A stretch of 6,741 bases of DNA, taken from assembly GCA_946403565.1 (NCBI GenBank), contig CAMJAJ010000073.1:1-6741 (forward strand), given 5' to 3'. The notes under the pieces were generated by a model that saw only the letters and a list, made by a program, of their open reading frames with translations, was not told where the DNA came from and made no database searches. Origin of the DNA: an uncultured Treponema sp. Lineage in GTDB: Bacteria; Spirochaetota; Spirochaetia; Treponematales; Treponemataceae. A program made the translations under genes and the position numbers. This document shows positions 5,830 to 6,741 of this stretch, piece by piece; within the stretch, counting starts at the first letter, position 1, and every line of letters begins with the position of its first letter.

Positions 5830-6200
5830 ACGTCCCCCTTTTCCAGGTAGTTCTCACGCCGCTGGCGGGTGACCTTGGTCACCTTCCCGTTGTGGTAGAA
5901 CACTTCCGTCACGACCGAGCCGAAGTACAGCCCGTCGGCCAGCCGCACCGACTGACCGTAAAGGCTGTCCGCCTCGGACGGCATTTCCCTGCGCGGCTCC
6001 ACGCCGGACGGCTCGGGGGACACGGCCTCGCGTCCTCCCTTCTGCCGCATGAAATCGCGCACCACGACGGGGTCGTACAGCGTCAGGCAGCCGCACTTCA
6101 CGCACGGAATCTTCCACCTGACCACCGTCTGCTTCCCCACGCCCAGCATCGCCGCAACCTCGTCACGGCGCATCCATTTTTCGCCCCTGGCAACTTCCAT
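5826..6200 (-). CDS. Excisionase/MerR-type helix-turn-helix protein
   Basis: This is a 124-residue protein starting at ATG 6200, with AGGAGG five bases upstream that overlaps the stop of the SSB-like gene. Residues 9-52 form a winged-helix unit of the excisionase/MerR kind: WMRRDEVAAMLGVGKQTVVRW is the HTH, and LYDPVVVRDFMRQ is the following helix after a short turn. The turn carries three cysteines (33, 36, 38), unusual for this small domain. Residues 55-80 are a Pro/Glu/Arg linker, and the C-terminal part (about 81-124) is predicted beta strands ending in a charged tail, with no family I recognise. DNA binding is inferred. With no integrase nearby, it is more likely a replication-module DNA-binding protein or regulator than a true excisionase. 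Confidence 0.8.
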   Translation of the reverse strand: MEVARGEKWMRRDEVAAMLGVGKQTVVRWKIPCVKCGCLTLYDPVVVRDFMRQKGGREAVSPEPSGVEPRREMPSEADSLYGQSVRLADGLYFGSVVTEVFYHNGKVTKVTRQRRENYLEKGDV

Positions 6201-6209
6201 ATCGCCCTC

Positions 6210-6695
6210 CTAAAACGGAACGTCCTCGGGGAACGCGTCCCCGCCCTGCCCCTGCTGGGGAGGCGGAGGCATGTAGCCGCCCTGCTGTGCCGGTGCGGGC
6301 GGCATGTCCTGCCCCTGCGCCGCCTTCTTGAGCGGGTACAGGTTGGAGTATTCCGGGGCGGACTTCTGGGGGACGCACCTCACCCAGCCCGTCGCCCCCT
6401 TCCAGCTTTCGTAGGGCCCGCCGAGCGGCGTGTCCCTCGGCATGTGGAAGGCGTCAAGGAACTCCGTCATCTTCTCGTCCCAGCGCACCTGCTCCTTCTC
6501 GCCCACATAGGGGCGGTCGTAGAAGGTCATGCTGTTGGGGCGGCAGTGCGGATGCCCCTTCACCTGCACGTACACGGCAAGGTACGGAGTGCCGTTCTTG
6601 GTCTGCTCCGGCCTCGCCCCAAGGATGCGGGCCTCGTACTCGCCCGGCTCCAGCTTCTCCGATTCCCTCGGAACGTATCCCTGTCCAAATCCCAT
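6210..6695 (-). CDS. Single-stranded-DNA-binding-like protein (OB-type, DUF669-like)
   Basis: This is a 161-residue protein. The N-terminal part (residues 15-60, LEPGEYEARILGARPEQTKN then PYLAVYVQVKG) has the strand pattern of an OB-fold phage ssDNA-binding protein of the DUF669 kind. Residues 64-115 contain aromatic and basic positions (RWDEKMTEFLDAF, GPYESWKGATGWVRC). From about residue 124 there is a Pro/Gln/Gly-rich flexible linker, and the protein ends in DAFPEDVPF. This matches the acidic tip of bacterial SSB proteins (DDDIPF in E. coli), which recruits replication and repair partners. Role: coating single-stranded DNA during replication and recombination. The start ATG 6695 has GGAGG at 6708-6704, eight bases upstream. 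It opens the replication gene run in this window. The exact family is tentative; the SSB-like tail is directly visible. Confidence 0.82.
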   Translation of the reverse strand: MGFGQGYVPRESEKLEPGEYEARILGARPEQTKNGTPYLAVYVQVKGHPHCRPNSMTFYDRPYVGEKEQVRWDEKMTEFLDAFHMPRDTPLGGPYESWKGATGWVRCVPQKSAPEYSNLYPLKKAAQGQDMPPAPAQQGGYMPPPPQQGQGGDAFPEDVPF

Positions 6696-6698
6696 TCT

Positions 6699-6740
6699 CT
6701 AATCCTCCGTGGGGCGGTTCCAGTAGTAAACGATTCCCCG
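6699..6740 (-). CDS. C-terminal end of an upstream gene (partial)
   Basis: One minus-strand frame enters the window and ends with TAG at 6701-6699, giving the last residues RGIVYYWNRPTED. The stop lies three bases before the SSB-like gene, and the Shine-Dalgarno of that gene (6708-6704) is inside this end, the same packing as the other junctions. Thirteen residues are too few to name a family. In related phages a nucleotide-binding or recombination protein often precedes the SSB-like gene, but that is only context. Confidence 0.45.
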   Translation of the reverse strand, partial: RGIVYYWNRPTED

Positions 6741-6741
6741 C

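Overview
This window looks like a piece of a tailed double-stranded DNA phage or prophage genome. All recognisable genes lie on the minus strand, so transcription runs from position 6741 towards 1. They are packed with almost no intergenic space: neighbours overlap by 1-4 bases (ATGA, GTGA, TGATG) or have a stop codon built into the next Shine-Dalgarno site (TAGGAGG). Base composition is clearly GC-rich and strong GGAGG-type ribosome sites are the rule. Several families (P27 small terminase, DUF1064, DUF6291, DUF4406, HNH beside the terminase) are common in phages of Bacillota and other GC-rich gut bacteria. The host cannot be fixed from the sequence, and no integrase, attachment site or host gene is visible to prove a prophage.

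In transcription order the first half is a replication and recombination module. It starts with the tail of an upstream gene (6740-6699), then an OB-like single-stranded-DNA-binding protein with an SSB-type acidic tip (6695-6210). Next come a small HTH protein (6200-5826), a 73-residue unknown (5829-5608), a DUF1064 PD-(D/E)XK-like nuclease (5611-5285) and a DUF6291-type putative replication protein with a C-terminal zinc ribbon (5274-4156). Inside this last gene, positions 4717-4823 form an AT-rich island with five copies of an 8-base motif spaced 11-13 bases apart. The copies are read in all three codon phases, so the DNA rather than the peptide seems to be repeated. It is the best candidate here for a functional DNA site, possibly the phage replication origin.

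The second half is the packaging module: a hypothetical protein whose coding frame extends upstream of any standard start codon (about 4132-3653), an HNH endonuclease (3656-3207), the P27-family small terminase (3203-2730), a small DUF551-like protein (2733-2473) and the large terminase (2501-831). After the terminase come a DUF4406 nucleoside-deoxyribosyltransferase-like protein (819-487) and a DNA-binding protein with two helix-turn-helix units that arose by internal duplication (487 to beyond position 1). No portal gene appears within the window downstream of the terminase.

There is no gene-free stretch over 300 bases, and I saw no tRNA, rRNA, CRISPR array, insertion sequence, obvious promoter or rho-independent terminator. 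I found no clear undescribed defence system. The most notable points are the iteron-like array, the gene lacking a normal start, and the duplicated-HTH protein.
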